The position numbers were made by a program, and so were the translations under genes. Shown here one piece after another: positions 52,222 to 60,682 of a stretch of 64,000 nt of DNA; within the stretch, counting starts at the first letter, position 1, and each line of letters opens with the position of its first letter. Under the pieces are notes generated by a model. The model was given only the letters and a program-made list of their open reading frames with translations, did not search any database and was not told the DNA's origin. The stretch comes from Bacteroidales bacterium (GTDB lineage: Bacteria; Bacteroidota; Bacteroidia; Bacteroidales; P3), in NCBI GenBank assembly GCA_017645585.1, contig JAGCOF010000053.1:1-64000 (forward strand), written 5' to 3'.

Positions 52222-53727
52222 ATGACACAGGAACAATTGAAGTTCAACCCCAACCCCCTGGTGACATTCCTCGGCAAATCCAAGAGTGAATTCACCAAGG
52301 CCGATATCCTCAAGATCATCGAGGAATTCCAAATAGAGATGATCAACTTCCGCTACATGGCGGACGATGGCAAGTTGCATACGCTCAACTTCGTCATCCA
52401 GAGCATGGAACACGTCGACGAGGTGCTGACCAGCGGCGAGCGTGTGGACGGCAGTTCCCTGTTTCCCTACATTGAGGCCGGCAATTCGGACCTCTATGTT
52501 ATCCCGCGCTTCCGTACGGCTTTTCTTGACCCCTTCACCGAGGTGCCCACGCTTGACTTGCTCTGCTCGTTCTATACCAAAGACGGTGAACCTTTCGAGA
52601 TGGCTCCGGAATACACTTTGGCCAAGGCTGGTCGTGCCTTCCGCGAGGCTACGGGTGGCATGGAGTTCGAGGTGATGGGTGAGCTAGAGTATTATGCCAT
52701 CGCCCCCATAGACTCGGAATACATGCCCGAAGACCAACACGGCTACCACGTGTCGATGCCTTTCTGCAAGTTTGAAGAGTTCCGTACGGAGGCTATGCGT
52801 ATGATTGCCGCCGCCGGTGGTGAGATTAAGTATGGTCACAGTGAAGTGGGTAACTTTACCAATGGCGACCTGATGTATGAGCAGAATGAGATAGAGTTCC
52901 TGCCTACACATTTGGAGGACGCGGCCGACCAGCTGGTCATTGCCAAGTGGATGATGCGCGAGTTGGGATACAAGTATGGCATCACTGTCACTTTCGCACC
53001 GAAAATCACCGTTGGCAAGGCTGGTAGCGGCATGCATGTACACACCCGTGTGAGCCTCGACGGTAAGAATATGTATGTTGGCGAGAACGGTCTCAGCGAC
53101 GTGGCCCTGAAGACTATGGCTGGCATTCTTTCGCTTGCTGGCTCGCTGACCGCTTTCGGCAACACCAATCCTACATCCTATTTCCGTCTGGTGCCCCATC
53201 AGGAGGCTCCCACCAACATTTGCTGGGGCGACCGCAACCGCTCGGCTATGGTGCGTGTGCCGCTGGGCTGGAGCAAGAGCGCCGGCAACATGATGGCCCA
53301 TGCCAACCCGCTTGAGGCAAAGGACAAGGTCGACTTCACCCGCAAGCAAACCATCGAGCTGCGCACTCCCGACGGCTCGGCCAATGTCTACCTGCTGCTG
53401 GCCGGTATGACCGTCGCCGCCCGCCATGGCTTCGAAATGGAGAACGCTGTGCAGTATGCCAAGGACCGCTATGTGAGCGTCAATATCTTTGAGCACGAGG
53501 AGGTGCTTAACCGCCTTGATGTGCTGCCCGACAGCTGTGCCGCCAGCGCCGACCTGCTGGAGCGTGACCGTGCCCTCTATGAGCAAGACGGTATTTTTGC
53601 CCCCGCCCTCATCGATGGTATCATCAAGCAACTCCGCGCCTTCAACGACCGCACCCTGCGTGCCGACATTGGCAAAGACCCGCAGAAGACTCTCGAGTTG
53701 GTGGAAAGCTTTATTCACTGCGGATGA
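52222..53727 (+). CDS. glnA: Glutamine synthetase
   Basis: 501 residues. Makes glutamine from glutamate, ammonia and ATP. VDGSSLFPYIEAGNSDLYVIPR is the family's 'DGSS' block near the N-terminus; GELEYYAI holds the metal-binding glutamates; AGSGMHVHTRV is the GxGxHxH motif; TNPTSYFRLVPHQEAPTNICWGDRNRSAMVRVP is the ATP/glutamate site with NRS; ELRTPDGSANVYLLLAGM ends the core. The length and the missing adenylylation tyrosine segment suit the Bacteroidota GSI-like form. An upstream in-frame ATG (52183) is rejected because it lies too near the previous terminator. It overlaps folK by 4 bases. Confidence 0.93.
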   Translation: MTQEQLKFNPNPLVTFLGKSKSEFTKADILKIIEEFQIEMINFRYMADDGKLHTLNFVIQSMEHVDEVLTSGERVDGSSLFPYIEAGNSDLYVIPRFRTAFLDPFTEVPTLDLLCSFYTKDGEPFEMAPEYTLAKAGRAFREATGGMEFEVMGELEYYAIAPIDSEYMPEDQHGYHVSMPFCKFEEFRTEAMRMIAAAGGEIKYGHSEVGNFTNGDLMYEQNEIEFLPTHLEDAADQLVIAKWMMRELGYKYGITVTFAPKITVGKAGSGMHVHTRVSLDGKNMYVGENGLSDVALKTMAGILSLAGSLTAFGNTNPTSYFRLVPHQEAPTNICWGDRNRSAMVRVPLGWSKSAGNMMAHANPLEAKDKVDFTRKQTIELRTPDGSANVYLLLAGMTVAARHGFEMENAVQYAKDRYVSVNIFEHEEVLNRLDVLPDSCAASADLLERDRALYEQDGIFAPALIDGIIKQLRAFNDRTLRADIGKDPQKTLELVESFIHCG

Positions 53728-54233
53728 ACCGAGTGGCGCTACTGCTCGGCGGCAATCAAGGCGACCGCCGACAACTGATAGAACAGGCGACCGTGCTGAT
53801 ACAGCAACGTATCGGCGCGGTCGTCGCTTCTTCGCGCCTATATGAGACCGCGCCTTGGGGAGAGTTCGCAACGGAGAACGGAGAACAGGGGCCGGAGAAC
53901 TTTCTCAACCAAGCCCTGTTGGTGGAGACTGCGTTCACTGCCCATGAAACCCTTCGCGAAGCTCTGGCCATCGAAGCCGAGTTGGGCCGTGTGCGTAGCG
54001 ATAACTCTCAACGTTCAACTTTCAACTCTCAACTTCGAAAATACCATTCCCGTCCGATGGACATCGACCTCATCTTCTTCAACGACGAGGTAATTGACAC
54101 CCCGGACCTCACCATTCCCCATCCCCGCATGCACCTGCGCCGTTTCGTGCTGGAGCCTCTGGCGGAGATTATGCCCGACTATTGCCACCCCTTGCTGAAA
54201 AAGACCATGAAAGAAATGCTAAATGAAGTGTAA
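53724..54233 (+). CDS. folK: 2-amino-4-hydroxy-6-hydroxymethyldihydropteridine pyrophosphokinase
   Basis: 169 residues. Adds pyrophosphate to the pterin precursor in folate synthesis. LLGGNQGDRRQ, SSRLYETAPWG, FLNQALLVET, ELGRVR, SRPMDIDLIFFNDEV and IPHPRMHLRRFVLEPLAEIMPD are all diagnostic. Two small inserts come from tandem repeats: EFATENGEQGPENF (GGAGAAC units at 53870) and SDNSQRSTFNSQLRK (AACTTTC heptamers at 54003-54036), the latter placed in the flexible loop just before the catalytic R-x-x-D-I-D. It overlaps glnA and the TonB receptor gene. Confidence 0.94.
   Translation: MNRVALLLGGNQGDRRQLIEQATVLIQQRIGAVVASSRLYETAPWGEFATENGEQGPENFLNQALLVETAFTAHETLREALAIEAELGRVRSDNSQRSTFNSQLRKYHSRPMDIDLIFFNDEVIDTPDLTIPHPRMHLRRFVLEPLAEIMPDYCHPLLKKTMKEMLNEV
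54003..54036. repeat. 7-bp tandem repeat inside folK
   Basis: Heptamers AACTCTC, AACGTTC, AACTTTC, AACTCTC, AACTTCG in frame within a GC-rich gene. Confidence 0.85.
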
Positions 54234-56661
54234 GTTACTCATCCTGTTCCTGCTGTTGCCGTTGGGTGCATGGGCTCAGACCTACACCATCAGCGGAACC
54301 GTCACCGATGCCAAAAACGGCGAGACCCTTATCGGCGCTACCGTCCTCGACACCCGCAGCGGCAAGGGCGCGGTCACCAACCTCTATGGCCACTACTCGC
54401 TGACCCTCAAGAGCGACAGTGTCAGCCTGCGTGTCACCTTCGTGGGCTACGAACCCCAATATTTCAGTTTCAAACTCAACGCCAACCGCGAACTCAACGT
54501 ACGCCTGCGCCAGAGCATCACCCTCGAAGAGGTGACCATTACGGCCGAGCGTACGGGCGACATGCGTTCGTCGCAGATGAGCGCCATGGAGATGCCCGTC
54601 GAGGTGGTCAAGTCGGTGCCGGTGCTCTTCGGCGAGGCCGACATTATCAAGGCGCTGCAGCTGATGCCCGGCGTGCAAAGTGGTAGCGAGGGCAACAGTG
54701 GTATGTATGTGCGTGGCGGCGGACCCGACGAGAACCTTTTCCTGCTCGACGGCGTGCCGCTGTACAATGTCAGCCACATGGGAGGCTTCTTCTCGGCTTT
54801 CAATACCGACGCCATCAAGAATGTGACGCTTTACAAGGGTAGTTTCCCGGCCCGTTTTGGCGGCCGTTTGAGCTCGGTGCTCGACGTGACGCAGAACAAC
54901 GGCAACGACCAGCAACTGCACGGCAACGCCTCCATCGGTCTCATCTCCGCTAAGTTCAGCCTCGAAGGGCCTATCGTCAAGGAGAAGACCACCTTCAGCC
55001 TCTCGGCCCGCCGCACCTATGCCGAGCTCTTCATCATCCCTGCCGTGATGTGGATCAATTCGCAAACCAATGAAGTGAGTGGCCCCGACGTGGTAAAAAA
55101 CGCCGACCTCGGTGCCGGCTATTGGTTCTATGACCTCAACGCCAAGCTGACGCACAAGTTCAGCGACAAGAGCCGCCTCTATGGCAGCTTCTATATGGGC
55201 GACGACAAGATTTACGGCTCCATCAATACTGTCAGCTCCCTGGGGCAGAATGTGAAGCTCGGCTTCGAGAACCTATGGGGCAACATGGTGGGGGCGCTGA
55301 GGTGGAACTATGAGCTCACCCCCAAGCTCTTCCTCAATGTGTCGGCCGCCTACACGCAATACAAGAACGACCTCATTGGCAGCATCATCGACCTGACGAG
55401 CATCCACGACACCAACTCCACCAACATCAAGGGCGACTATGCTTCGAAGATACAGGACATTACCCTGCGAGCCGATTTCGACTACACCCCCTCGCCCGAT
55501 CACAATGTCAAGTTCGGCGCCTCGTTTGTGCGCCACATTTTCACCCCCGAGGTGGCCCGCAGCGAAATCAGCTTCTACGACCCCGTGCAGATGAACGGCG
55601 CCTACCGCGACACCATCGACATCAACAACGGCTCCATCCTCGCCAACGAGATGACCGCCTTTGTCGAGGACGATTGGTCCATCACCGAAAGCGTGAAAAT
55701 CGACTACGGCCTGCACCTCAGCGGCTTCAAGGTGCAGAACTCGTTCTACCCCTCCCTGCAGCCGCGCCTGTCGGGCCGCGTGATGCTCACCCCCGACCTC
55801 TCCTTCAAGGCTGGCTATGCTTGGATGCGTCAGTATGTGCATCTGCTCAGCACCACCAGCATCACCCTGCCCACCGACCTCTGGGTGCCCGTCACCGACA
55901 AGGTGAAGCCCATGGAGAGCCATCAGGTGGCGGCAGGCCTCTTCTACAGCCTCGTGGGCATCGCCGACTTTACCGTCGAGGGATACTACAAGGCCATGGA
56001 CAACCTTATCGAATACAAGGACGGCGCCACCTATTTCGGCTCCAGCGAGAATTGGGAGAACCTCGTCTATGCCGGCCGCGGCTGGAGCTACGGCGTCGAG
56101 CTACTGGCTCAGCGCGAGATAGGCAAGTTCACCGGCTGGATAGGCTACACCTGGAGCCACACCGAGCGCCTCTTCGACCGTGAAGGGCAGATAATCAACG
56201 ACGGCAAGCCTTTCCCCGCCAAGTACGACCGGCGCCACGACCTCTCCATCGTGCTCAACTACAAGTTCAGCGATCGCTTCGACGTCAGCGCCACCTGGGT
56301 CTACTCCACCGGCAATGCCGCTACCCTCGCCAAGCAGACCTATGCCGTAGCTTCGGAAGACCCCGATGACTATGACAACCTGGAGAACCACGCACATACC
56401 GGCACGCTCACCCGCTACGAGGGCCGCAACAATTACCGCATGCCCGACTACCACCGCATGGACCTCGCCGCCAACTTCCACCGCCAATTCAAGCGCTGCC
56501 ACCGCACCATCAACGTCAGCGTCTACAACGTCTACAACCGCCAGAACCCATACATGATCTACCAGAACTCGCAGGTGGGCTATCATGGCTATCCCAGCTC
56601 CCTCTGCCAGCTCTCCATCTTCCCCATCCTCCCGTCGGTGGCCTACACGCTTTACTTTTAA
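54223..56661 (+). CDS. TonB-dependent outer-membrane receptor with CarboxypepD-regulatory-like domain
   Basis: 812 residues. Signal peptide MKCKLLILFLLLPLGAWAQ; carboxypeptidase-regulatory-like domain (TYTISGTVTDAKNGETLIGATVLD, about 20-110); plug domain (IIKALQLMPGVQSGSEGNSGMYVRGGGPDENLFLLDGVPLYN); a 22-strand barrel ending in a terminal aromatic YF. The IKNVTLYKGSFPARFGGRLSSVLDV block is typical. Next to a DUF4249 lipoprotein it forms a common Bacteroidota pair. Its substrate is unknown. It overlaps folK by 11 bases. Confidence 0.94.
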   Translation: MKCKLLILFLLLPLGAWAQTYTISGTVTDAKNGETLIGATVLDTRSGKGAVTNLYGHYSLTLKSDSVSLRVTFVGYEPQYFSFKLNANRELNVRLRQSITLEEVTITAERTGDMRSSQMSAMEMPVEVVKSVPVLFGEADIIKALQLMPGVQSGSEGNSGMYVRGGGPDENLFLLDGVPLYNVSHMGGFFSAFNTDAIKNVTLYKGSFPARFGGRLSSVLDVTQNNGNDQQLHGNASIGLISAKFSLEGPIVKEKTTFSLSARRTYAELFIIPAVMWINSQTNEVSGPDVVKNADLGAGYWFYDLNAKLTHKFSDKSRLYGSFYMGDDKIYGSINTVSSLGQNVKLGFENLWGNMVGALRWNYELTPKLFLNVSAAYTQYKNDLIGSIIDLTSIHDTNSTNIKGDYASKIQDITLRADFDYTPSPDHNVKFGASFVRHIFTPEVARSEISFYDPVQMNGAYRDTIDINNGSILANEMTAFVEDDWSITESVKIDYGLHLSGFKVQNSFYPSLQPRLSGRVMLTPDLSFKAGYAWMRQYVHLLSTTSITLPTDLWVPVTDKVKPMESHQVAAGLFYSLVGIADFTVEGYYKAMDNLIEYKDGATYFGSSENWENLVYAGRGWSYGVELLAQREIGKFTGWIGYTWSHTERLFDREGQIINDGKPFPAKYDRRHDLSIVLNYKFSDRFDVSATWVYSTGNAATLAKQTYAVASEDPDDYDNLENHAHTGTLTRYEGRNNYRMPDYHRMDLAANFHRQFKRCHRTINVSVYNVYNRQNPYMIYQNSQVGYHGYPSSLCQLSIFPILPSVAYTLYF

Positions 56662-56675
56662 ATGAAGAACGAAAG

Positions 56676-57683
56676 ATGAAGAATAAAGAATATCAGCACA
56701 AAAGGTTAGGTATGAGTGTTTTGGCGCTCTTGCTTCTCTTCCCATTTTTCTCCTCTTGCGAGAAGGTGCTCGACATAGAGGAACCCCTTGAGCGCGACCT
56801 GGTGCTCAATGCCGTCCCCGCCGCTGGCCGTCAGGCCTTTGTGCACTTCGCCTACACCCGCTTCTTCCTCGACGACAACAACGACCAGCCCGTCCCCGGC
56901 GCCGTCATCACCCTCCGCATCAACGACACCGTGCAGACACTCGACAGCATGGTGCGCAGCAAATACTTCTTCGACCATATCCTGCGTGAGAACGACAGCT
57001 TGGAGATTGACATCCAGGCCGATGGACGCCACGTGCACGCCAGGACCTATGTGCCGCTCTACCCCGTGGTGTCCAATTTCGCCGCCGCCTATGTGCCCAC
57101 CGCCGACTTCAACTACGTGCTGGCCTCGTTCGACCTTAGCGACCACGCCGGACGCGACGAATACTATAACGTGGTGGTTACCCGTCGCGACAGCGGTGTG
57201 CGTTACAATGAGTGGCTCGAACGCTACGACACCGTCGACACCGTGCAATCCACCATCTTCTTTGTGCCTTACAGTGACGAGATTACCTCCTCTGACGTCT
57301 CGTCCTACAGCCCCCTGGGTGGCCGCATCATGTTCCTCGACCGCAACATCGACGGACAGCAGTACCAGGTGCCGCTCTGGATTTTGCAGCGGGTCGACAC
57401 CACCGAAGTCCCCCCCTTCAAGCATGAGTATTTGGTTGAAATTGAGTCGGTCACGCCGGCTCGCTTCCGATACATCCTCTCGGCTTCGTCGCAGGGCGGC
57501 ATGACCAGCTTCTTCGCCGAACAGGGCGAGGTGTACAGCAACGTCGAGGGTGCCCTCGGCATCTTCGCTGGCAGCGCCAAACGCCGCTTCACCTTCGACC
57601 CCGACACCATCGCCGGCATTCCGATACCCTCGGGAATGACACCTCCGCCCGCCGGCTTCCAACTCCCCGCCGATCTCCGTTAG
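56676..57683 (+). CDS. DUF4249 family lipoprotein
   Basis: 335 residues. Lipobox LFPFFSSC, then CEKVLDIEEPLERDLVLNAVPAAG, which matches the usual start of DUF4249 (C-x-K-x-x-D-I-x-x-P... L-V-V-x-G). Beta-rich, with Ig-like strands (VPGAVITLRINDTVQTLDS). It comes 14 bp after the TonB-dependent receptor, the usual neighbour; the two probably work together at the outer membrane, but the family's job is not known. A start at MSVLALLL, 12 codons on, is also possible. Confidence 0.88.
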   Translation: MKNKEYQHKRLGMSVLALLLLFPFFSSCEKVLDIEEPLERDLVLNAVPAAGRQAFVHFAYTRFFLDDNNDQPVPGAVITLRINDTVQTLDSMVRSKYFFDHILRENDSLEIDIQADGRHVHARTYVPLYPVVSNFAAAYVPTADFNYVLASFDLSDHAGRDEYYNVVVTRRDSGVRYNEWLERYDTVDTVQSTIFFVPYSDEITSSDVSSYSPLGGRIMFLDRNIDGQQYQVPLWILQRVDTTEVPPFKHEYLVEIESVTPARFRYILSASSQGGMTSFFAEQGEVYSNVEGALGIFAGSAKRRFTFDPDTIAGIPIPSGMTPPPAGFQLPADLR

Positions 57684-57693
57684 TAAGGGGTTT

Positions 57694-58000
57694 AAAAATA
57701 GGTCGTGTACGATATAAATTGATGATTGGCGACCGGTAGCCGATGGCCATTTGGCCCTCCTCACATCCTCTAAATAGCATTTTTATCGGACATAAACAGG
57801 CTGCAGTGTGTAGTGTGTGCTATAATAATATCATTGTTAGATAATTAAATGCCGTTTGTCCGCCCATGTGACTACGCACCCCCTCCGACTTTGGTCCGAC
57901 TCAAGTCCGAGTCAACTCCGTGACATCTCCGACCGTAGTCGGACAAAATATGGTGCATCCACGCTGTCGGTATAAATATATCGTGCACGACATAATTTAT
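57694..58000 (-). repeat. 306-bp dispersed non-coding element, copy B
   Basis: Reverse copy of 14552-14857 with the same ends (GTCGTGCACGAYATAAWTT palindromes), the same 11-bp CGGAGTTGACT/CGGACTTGAGT array (57890-57950), the TTAATTAAATGCC-like block and CGGACATAAACAGGC. Divergence is spread over the centre and low in the array and ends. It takes up most of the gap between the DUF4249 gene and rplU; the remainder is AT-rich and holds the rplU promoter. Confidence 0.88.
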
Positions 58001-58108
58001 GATTGACGCTCCGGGATAGTCCGACAGACATTCCAAATGTTATTTGAAATGGAGTCTTTATTAGGGTGATAAAATAATATGTTGTAAATTGTTAAAAATT
58101 AAAAAGAT

Positions 58109-58139
58109 TTTGTCAGTTTGGAAAATAGTCGTATCTTTG
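58109..58139 (+). promoter_or_regulatory. Promoter of rplU-rpmA
   Basis: TTTG (58109-58112), 19-nt spacer, TATCTTTG (58132-58139). Confidence 0.82.
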
Positions 58140-58146
58140 CAGTCCG

Positions 58147-58172
58147 ATTTGTGGGGTAAAAAGCCCACAAAT
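58147..58172 (+). promoter_or_regulatory. Leader hairpin before rplU
   Basis: ATTTGTGGG pairs perfectly with CCCACAAAT (9 bp) around an A-rich loop at the very 5' end of the message. It could be an L21-sensing leader or simply a stabilising 5' hairpin. Confidence 0.5.
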
Positions 58173-58209
58173 GTATGTGTAAACAGTTAAATTATAAACA
58201 AATAACAAA

Positions 58210-58518
58210 ATGTACGCAATCGTAGAAATCGCAGGCAAGCAATTCAAGGTCGCCCAAGATCAGAAGATTTTCGTCAACCGTCTCCAGAACGACGAGGGTA
58301 GCGAAGTGTCTTTTGACACCGTGATGCTTAAAGACAATGATGGCAAGGTTGAAGTGGGCAAACCTTACATTGCAGGTGCTAATGTCAAGGCCACTGTTCT
58401 TCGCCACCTCAAGGGCGATAAGGTTTTGGTGTTCAAGAAAATCCGTCGCAAAGGCTTCCAGAAAATGAACGGCCACCGCGACTATCTGACCCAAATCAAG
58501 ATTGACAGCATCAATTAA
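58210..58518 (+). CDS. rplU: 50S ribosomal protein L21
   Basis: 102 residues, the normal length. MYAIVEIAGKQFKVAQDQKIFVNRL and the C-terminal signature VFKKIRRKGFQKMNGHRDYLTQIKI are those of L21. First gene of the usual rplU-rpmA pair, under its own strong promoter. Confidence 0.97.
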   Translation: MYAIVEIAGKQFKVAQDQKIFVNRLQNDEGSEVSFDTVMLKDNDGKVEVGKPYIAGANVKATVLRHLKGDKVLVFKKIRRKGFQKMNGHRDYLTQIKIDSIN

Positions 58519-58544
58519 GTCTAACCTTTTAAAATCAATGCAAT

Positions 58545-58802
58545 ATGGCACACAAAAAAGGTGTTGGTAGTTCAAGTAACGGTCGTGAATCCGAAAGCAA
58601 ACGCTTAGGCGTGAAGATTTTTGGCGGTCAGAAGTGCGTCGCCGGCAACATCATTGTCCGTCAGCGCGGCACTGTCCACAACCCCGGTGAGAACGTCGGT
58701 ATGGGCAAGGATCACACCCTCTTCGCTCTGATCGACGGCGTGGTGAAATTCCACAAAGGCCGTGAGGACCGCTCGTATGTCAGCGTGGTTCCCGCCGAGT
58801 AA
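58545..58802 (+). CDS. rpmA: 50S ribosomal protein L27
   Basis: 85 residues, no N-terminal extension. [29 protein letters not shown] and [32 protein letters not shown] are diagnostic. It follows rplU by 26 bp. Confidence 0.98.
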   Translation: MAHKKGVGSSSNGRESESKRLGVKIFGGQKCVAGNIIVRQRGTVHNPGENVGMGKDHTLFALIDGVVKFHKGREDRSYVSVVPAE

Positions 58803-58836
58803 GAATAAATTCTTTTCATAAGTTAAGGTTTTTTGC

Positions 58837-58868
58837 CTCCATCGCCCTTCGGGTGGTGGAGGTTTTTC
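58837..58868 (+). terminator. Terminator of rplU-rpmA
   Basis: CCTCCATCGCCC pairs with GGTGGTGGAGG-type sequence around a TTCG tetraloop (two G-T pairs), then T5. Confidence 0.88.
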
Positions 58869-58875
58869 TGTGCCG

Positions 58876-59901
58876 TCAGCCAAGCTGCACGCGGACGCTC
58901 TCGGCATGTATCTTTTCGAGGAGCTCCTTGGTGAAGTCGGCGTTGAGGCCGAGGGCGGTGGCTATCTGCAGGCGGTCCTGCAGCACCTGCTCCCAGCGTT
59001 TGGGCTGGTAGACAGTGGTTTGCATCTCCTGTTTGACGGAGGCTATCTGTTGCGACAGCTTCATGCGGCGCGCCAGGAGGCCCAGCAATTCGTGGTCGAT
59101 GTCGTCGATTTGCTGCCGCAAGGGGGCGAGGGCGGCGGCGAGCTGCCCGTTGTCGGCGGTGCGGTGTGCGATGGTCAGGTTCTCAATCAGTTGCGTCAGT
59201 TTGTCGGGGGTAATCTGCTGTTCGGGGTCGCTCTGAGCCGCTTCGGGGTGGGGGTGCACCTCGACCATCAAGCCGTCGTATCCCAATTGCATGGCTGCCA
59301 GGGCGATGGGTGCCACCAGGTCGGCGCGTCCGCCGATGTGGCTGGGGTCGCACAGCAGCGGCAGGTCGGGTCGTTCGCGTCGCAGTTCGAGGGGGACCTC
59401 CCACAGAGGGGCGTTGCGGTAGCCGTGGTTGTTATACATGGCGAAGCCGCGGTGCACAGCGGTGAGATTGGCTATGCCTGCCGCCTGCAGTCGTTCGATG
59501 GCGCCGAGCCACAGGTGCACGTCGGGTATCATGGGGTTTTTGACCAACACACTCATGCCGCTGCCGCGCAGCGCGTTGCAAATCTCCTCGACCATGAAGG
59601 GGTTGCCGGTGGTGCGGGCACCGAGCCATACGGTCTGTATGCCATACTGTTGGCACAACGCTACATGCTCGGGATGCGCCACCTCGCAGCAGTAGCGCAC
59701 GCCGTATTCTGCGGCAAGTTCCTGCATCCACTGCAGGGCGGGCTCGCCGAGCCCCTCGAAGTTGCCCGGACGGGTGCGCGGTTTCCACACGCCGGCGCGT
59801 ATCAGGCTCACTTGTGCGGTCTTGGCAAGTGCTTCGGTCGTCTCTCTCAGTTGCTCGCGGCTCTCCTCGCTGCACGGGCCCGCGATGATAGTCTTGTCCA
59901 T
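58876..59901 (-). CDS. Bifunctional 3-deoxy-7-phosphoheptulonate synthase / chorismate mutase
   Basis: 341 residues. The N-terminal ~255 residues are a type I-beta DAHP synthase: IIAGPCSEESREQL, the RAGVWKPRTRPGNFEGLGE block, LWLGARTTGNPF, VKNPM, CDPSHIGGR and GLMVEVHPHPEAA with metal ligands. The last ~85 residues are an AroQ-type chorismate mutase (LRQQIDDIDHELLGLLARRMKLSQQIASVKQE). It starts the shikimate pathway; the mutase part may serve as a feedback site or supply prephenate. Start at 59901 (MDKTIIAGPCS). It stands alone on the minus strand. Confidence 0.93.
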   Translation of the reverse strand: MDKTIIAGPCSEESREQLRETTEALAKTAQVSLIRAGVWKPRTRPGNFEGLGEPALQWMQELAAEYGVRYCCEVAHPEHVALCQQYGIQTVWLGARTTGNPFMVEEICNALRGSGMSVLVKNPMIPDVHLWLGAIERLQAAGIANLTAVHRGFAMYNNHGYRNAPLWEVPLELRRERPDLPLLCDPSHIGGRADLVAPIALAAMQLGYDGLMVEVHPHPEAAQSDPEQQITPDKLTQLIENLTIAHRTADNGQLAAALAPLRQQIDDIDHELLGLLARRMKLSQQIASVKQEMQTTVYQPKRWEQVLQDRLQIATALGLNADFTKELLEKIHAESVRVQLG

Positions 59902-59924
59902 GAATTTGAGTTTGAAACAATTTG

Positions 59925-59932
59925 CAAAGATA
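59925..59932 (-). promoter_or_regulatory. -7 box of the DAHP synthase gene
   Basis: On the minus strand TATCTTTG, 23 nt before the start codon. Confidence 0.65.
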
Positions 59933-59966
59933 CACAATTTTTTTCATTCGACAGCGTTATCTTCAT

Positions 59967-60515
59967 ATGAAAGTTAAGTTTCTCAAATTGAAGAATTGGT
60001 TGCTCGTCTCGCTGATGGGCGCTTTGGGTTTCTCTGCCTGCCACAGCCACAAGCAGTTGACTGCGCCCGAAGAGGAGGAGGCCCCCGTGGTCAAGGAGCG
60101 TGAGGAGATGCGGCTCATGTATGGTGTGCCGACGATGAACTATATGATTCGTGGCCAGGTGAAGGATGCCGACGGACGTCCGGTGCAGGATATCCGCGTC
60201 AACATGCTGGAGCGCAATATGCAAACCACTCCCGAAGGTGCGCTGGTGGGTGACCCCGAGGCCATTGACCGTTGGCTTAGTGGCACCGAGGCGCGTACCG
60301 ACAAGGAAGGCCGTTTCGTCATCCAGAACAGCGGCCTGCCGCAGGAGCAGGTGCGCTTGCTGGTGCGCGATGCAGACGGTGGAGAGAACGGCGACTTTCG
60401 TGACCAATTGATGGAGGTGGAGGTTACGCCGGCCGATATGGACCGCACCAATGCCGGTGGCTGGAACCTCGGTACCTTCAACAAGGAGGTGGAGATTAAC
60501 TTGGAAGACAAATAG
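59967..60515 (+). CDS. Radical SAM-associated lipoprotein
   Basis: 182 residues. Signal MKVKFLKLKNWLLVSLMGALGFSAC with lipobox Cys 25, then a charged segment and MYGVPTMNYMIRGQVKDADGRPVQDIRV, a carboxypeptidase-regulatory-like beta fold to the end. The MYG-x-P motif right after the lipidated region, and the following radical SAM/SPASM gene, match the 'radical SAM-associated putative lipoprotein' family of Bacteroidota. It is the likely target of the modifying enzyme, but no modification has been shown to my knowledge. A shorter paralogue follows after 3 bp. Confidence 0.85.
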   Translation: MKVKFLKLKNWLLVSLMGALGFSACHSHKQLTAPEEEEAPVVKEREEMRLMYGVPTMNYMIRGQVKDADGRPVQDIRVNMLERNMQTTPEGALVGDPEAIDRWLSGTEARTDKEGRFVIQNSGLPQEQVRLLVRDADGGENGDFRDQLMEVEVTPADMDRTNAGGWNLGTFNKEVEINLEDK

Positions 60516-60518
60516 CCT

Positions 60519-60665
60519 ATGAAAATCAGATTTCTGAAAGCTAAGTATTGGCTGATCTTCTCTGTCATGGTTATGATGGGACTTTCGTCTTGCGAGAAGC
60601 AATTGGATATGTATGGTAGTCCAGAGCCAAACTTTGCTGATACAACACCCAATCAGGTCGATTAG
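60519..60665 (+). CDS. 48-residue truncated paralogue of the rSAM-associated lipoprotein
   Basis: MKIRFLKAKYWLIFSVMVMM then GLSSC: the same N-terminal pattern and the same lipobox position (Cys 25) as the protein upstream, followed by EKQLDMYGSPEPNFADTTPNQVD and the stop. It keeps the DMYGxP motif but none of the beta domain. It may be a peptide substrate for the radical SAM enzyme 17 bp downstream, or a decayed copy; the clean frame and close spacing favour the first. Confidence 0.75.
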   Translation: MKIRFLKAKYWLIFSVMVMMGLSSCEKQLDMYGSPEPNFADTTPNQVD

Positions 60666-60682
60666 TAGGGCAGGAGGCTGAA

